DNA of 7,270 bases, from positions 1 to 7,270 of the forward strand of contig SLRE01000319.1 in NCBI GenBank assembly GCA_007131125.1. Reading direction: 5' to 3'. Every line of letters starts with the position of its first letter. Position 1 is the first letter of the stretch. Of the stretch, positions 6,105 through 7,270 are shown one piece after another. Origin of the DNA: Bacteroidales bacterium. GTDB lineage: Bacteria > Bacteroidota > Bacteroidia > Bacteroidales > UBA7960. The notes beneath the pieces were generated by a model. The model was given only the letters and a program-made list of their open reading frames with translations, was not told the DNA's origin and searched no databases. Both the position numbers and the translations under genes were made by a program.

Positions 6105-6934
6105 AACCTCCTGCCTGCCTGGCTTTCCTTGGGGCCGAACACCATCTGGTAGAAGTTGCGATCCCTGGCCGGCCTGGAAAGATCAATGATGTAGGCAAAG
6201 TTGATGCCTGCCATCATGTAATGGTCCGGGCGGGTGCTGTAGGGGCGGTTAAACCCGTCAAGAAAATCCATGAAGGTAAACCGGTAGCCGACATCCATCC
6301 CAAGGGTCCAGCGGTTCTGATGGTTGTATTGAAATCCCATCCCAACCGGTATGGCCATATTCAGTTTATTGTATGCCCCGGGGTCGTTCTGCTGCACATA
6401 ATCGTAATTGTCGATGATGTCCCCGTTTACAGTAGGATTGTGGTAAAACAAAGCCGGTCCACCAAACAGCACAAATTCGCCCCAGGATAACCTTTTGCTG
6501 GGTGGACCAAAGCCATTGACGTACAGCTCGCCCAGGAGAGAAAACTCAAAAACCTGGTTTTTAAAAGTACGGCCCCTGTCTACTACCTCAGGGTGGGATG
6601 ACCATTCATCTTTACCCTGGAGCTGGAAATAAGAAAAGCCGGCTTTAATTCCCCATGCGTCGTTGGTACGGTAACGGGCAAAAACACCTCCGGAAAAATC
6701 CAGTGCCTGGGTATGGAACTCAGTCAGTCCCGGCTGGGTGCCCGGCTCCGAAGGGGCAATATCGGTGAAAGGGTAAACAGTTCCGGCTGTAACGCCCACT
6801 TCCAGACGGGGACCCCCGTTATGCACGTTACGGTAAGTGTAACGCTGGCTGGTAGGATCAAATACAGATGGCTGGCCTGTTGCATTGATCACTGAAAAAG
6901 ACAGCAAAATGAAAAGGGTGTAAGTTAAGCGCAT
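6101..6934 (-). CDS. Outer-membrane beta-barrel protein, DUF6089/PorG-like
   Basis: This 277-residue protein has a signal peptide (1-20, 'NATG-Q'), so it is exported, and then a pattern of amphipathic strands with alternating hydrophobic and polar residues. Examples are 'LEVGVTAGTVYP' (45-55), 'FSGGVFARYRT' (80-90), 'WGIKAGFSYFQLQG' (94-107), 'FEFSLLGELYVNGF' (129-142), 'FVLFGGPALFYHNP' (154-167), 'IPVGMGFQY' (195-203), 'WTLGMDVGYRFTFMDFLDGF' (209-228) and 'YMMAGINFAYII' (239-250). The order GGPALFYHNP, then IPVGMGF, then GYRFTFMDFLDG closely recalls the Bacteroidota DUF6089/PorG group. PorG itself is an outer-membrane part of the type IX secretion system, but many relatives have no known role. 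A 27-residue polar tail after the last strand is unusual, since barrels commonly end on a strand. It appears to be a single-gene unit. The exact family is less sure than the barrel call. Confidence 0.82.
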   Translation of the reverse strand: MRLTYTLFILLSFSVINATGQPSVFDPTSQRYTYRNVHNGGPRLEVGVTAGTVYPFTDIAPSEPGTQPGLTEFHTQALDFSGGVFARYRTNDAWGIKAGFSYFQLQGKDEWSSHPEVVDRGRTFKNQVFEFSLLGELYVNGFGPPSKRLSWGEFVLFGGPALFYHNPTVNGDIIDNYDYVQQNDPGAYNKLNMAIPVGMGFQYNHQNRWTLGMDVGYRFTFMDFLDGFNRPYSTRPDHYMMAGINFAYIIDLSRPARDRNFYQMVFGPKESQAGRRF

Positions 6935-7070
6935 AACTGTTTTTTTGGTTTGCTAATGTTTATGATCTGAACTGATTCGTCGAAAAAAATACTTTGTTTG
7001 TTAAGGCTAAAGTATCTTTAAATCATTATTCGAAAATCCGAAAAAATGACCATGTGTCTATGCGGTATCT

Positions 7071-7093
7071 CACCCGTTTTAACCGGGTGTTTT
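7071..7093 (+). other. Small terminator-like hairpin in the intergenic gap
   Basis: CACCCG (7071-7076) pairs with CGGGTG (7084-7089) around a 7-nt loop and is followed by TTTT (7090-7093). It is terminator-shaped for the plus strand, but no gene is known to be read into it from the left. The T-run is short. It could end an unannotated small transcript or block antisense entry into the tRNA. Confidence 0.3.
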
Positions 7094-7155
7094 CCGAGTG
7101 TCTGGAAAGGGTAAAGAGCGTAAAGCCCATGCCCCGGAATTTTTTTGGAGGAAAT

Positions 7156-7186
7156 TTTGCAGGGAAATTTTATTGTGTTACTTTTG
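7156..7186 (+). promoter_or_regulatory. Bacteroidota sigma-70 promoter of the tRNA-Pro gene
   Basis: A -33 element TTTG (7156-7159) and a -7 element TACTTTTG (7179-7186) are separated by exactly 19 nt. This matches the published Bacteroides arrangement TTTG-N19-TAnnTTTG. The -7 box ends 11 nt before the first base of the tRNA, so the transcript should start with only a few nt of 5' leader. This is the best promoter in the window. Confidence 0.8.
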
Positions 7187-7197
7187 CAAAGCAAAAT

Positions 7198-7270
7198 CGG
7201 GGTGTGGCGCAGTTGGCTAGCGCACTTGCATGGGGTGCAAGGGGTCGGAAGTTCGAGTCTTCTCACCCCG
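7198..7270 (+). tRNA. tRNA-Pro (anticodon GGG)
   Basis: A complete 73-nt cloverleaf can be drawn. The acceptor stem is CGGGGTG (7198-7204) with CACCCCG (7264-7270), all seven pairs intact. The D stem is GCGC (7207-7210) with GCGC (7220-7223). The anticodon stem is CTTGC (7225-7229) with GCAAG (7237-7241), around the loop ATGGGGT with anticodon GGG at 7232-7234. The T arm is GGAAG (7247-7251), loop TTCGAGT and CTTCT (7259-7263), with one G-U pair. The first pair C1-G72 and the base G37 are hallmarks of bacterial proline tRNAs. It reads CCC and CCU codons. The mature body ends on the last base of the window, so I cannot tell whether CCA is encoded. Confidence 0.95.

Larger units (their letters stand above)
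6935..7197. other. 263-bp intergenic region between the barrel gene and tRNA-Pro
   Basis: This gap lies upstream of both the minus-strand barrel gene and the plus-strand tRNA. It contains the tRNA promoter at its right end and an unexplained small hairpin at 7071-7093. For the barrel gene I find only a near-match -7 element (TATTTTTT on the minus strand, around 6983-6990) and no -33 partner. The possible small ORFs here show no coding signs. Confidence 0.6.

Noticed and set aside
7046..7114. Plus-strand 22-codon ORF in the gap before tRNA-Pro
   Set aside because: It has no ribosome-binding site or promoter match, and it is interrupted by the hairpin at 7071-7093.
7018..7266. Minus-strand 82-codon open frame at the right end
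   Set aside because: It runs antisense through the whole tRNA gene and its promoter, so it is not a credible coding region.
7198..7270. tRNA gene as an attachment site for an integrated element
   Set aside because: The window stops at the tRNA 3' end, so neither an integrase gene nor a repeated tRNA tail can be seen. There is no evidence for it here.

Overview
The window looks like chromosomal DNA of a member of the Bacteroidota (moderate GC). The grounds are: an OmpA-family protein that joins TPR, PD40 propeller and carboxypeptidase-regulatory domains; an outer-membrane barrel resembling the DUF6089/PorG group; a methyltransferase with the 'KPYGIHSPF' N-terminus common in that phylum; and several exact matches to the Bacteroidota -7 promoter element TAnnTTTG, with very few Shine-Dalgarno sequences. 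I cannot fix the genus. An anaerobic or marine Bacteroidia-type organism is a guess.

Layout from left to right. (1) The 3' end of a small heat-shock protein gene (+) runs up to a strong terminator that works in both directions. (2) A minus-strand two-gene unit is transcribed from about 3440 down to 270. It encodes an exported protein of nine TPRs and, 3 nt further on, a 688-residue PorE-like OmpA-family protein. (3) A 349-bp divergent gap holds candidate promoters for both sides and an unexplained Shine-Dalgarno-like site ahead of a 25-codon ORF. (4) A plus-strand run follows: a class I SAM-dependent methyltransferase, a MacB/LolD-type ABC ATPase with no permease beside it, and a PduO-type corrinoid adenosyltransferase. 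Each has its own upstream gap, so they are probably not one tight operon. (5) A minus-strand outer-membrane beta-barrel gene converges on the adenosyltransferase gene, and the two stop codons overlap in the tetranucleotide TTAA. (6) A 263-bp gap with a near-textbook Bacteroidota promoter leads into a complete tRNA-Pro(GGG), which ends exactly at the window edge.

How the genes relate. The TPR protein and the OmpA-family protein are very likely co-expressed and act in the periplasm at the outer membrane and peptidoglycan. The architecture of the OmpA-family protein matches PorE of the type IX secretion system, and the barrel resembles PorG-type proteins. Both families have many paralogues, so a T9SS role is a hypothesis. 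The methyltransferase, ABC ATPase and adenosyltransferase look like unrelated housekeeping neighbours.

I see no mobile element, CRISPR array, phage gene or clear new system. The points most worth a second look are the strong SD-like site in the divergent gap, the PorE-like/TPR pair, the lone ABC ATPase and the overlapping convergent stops.
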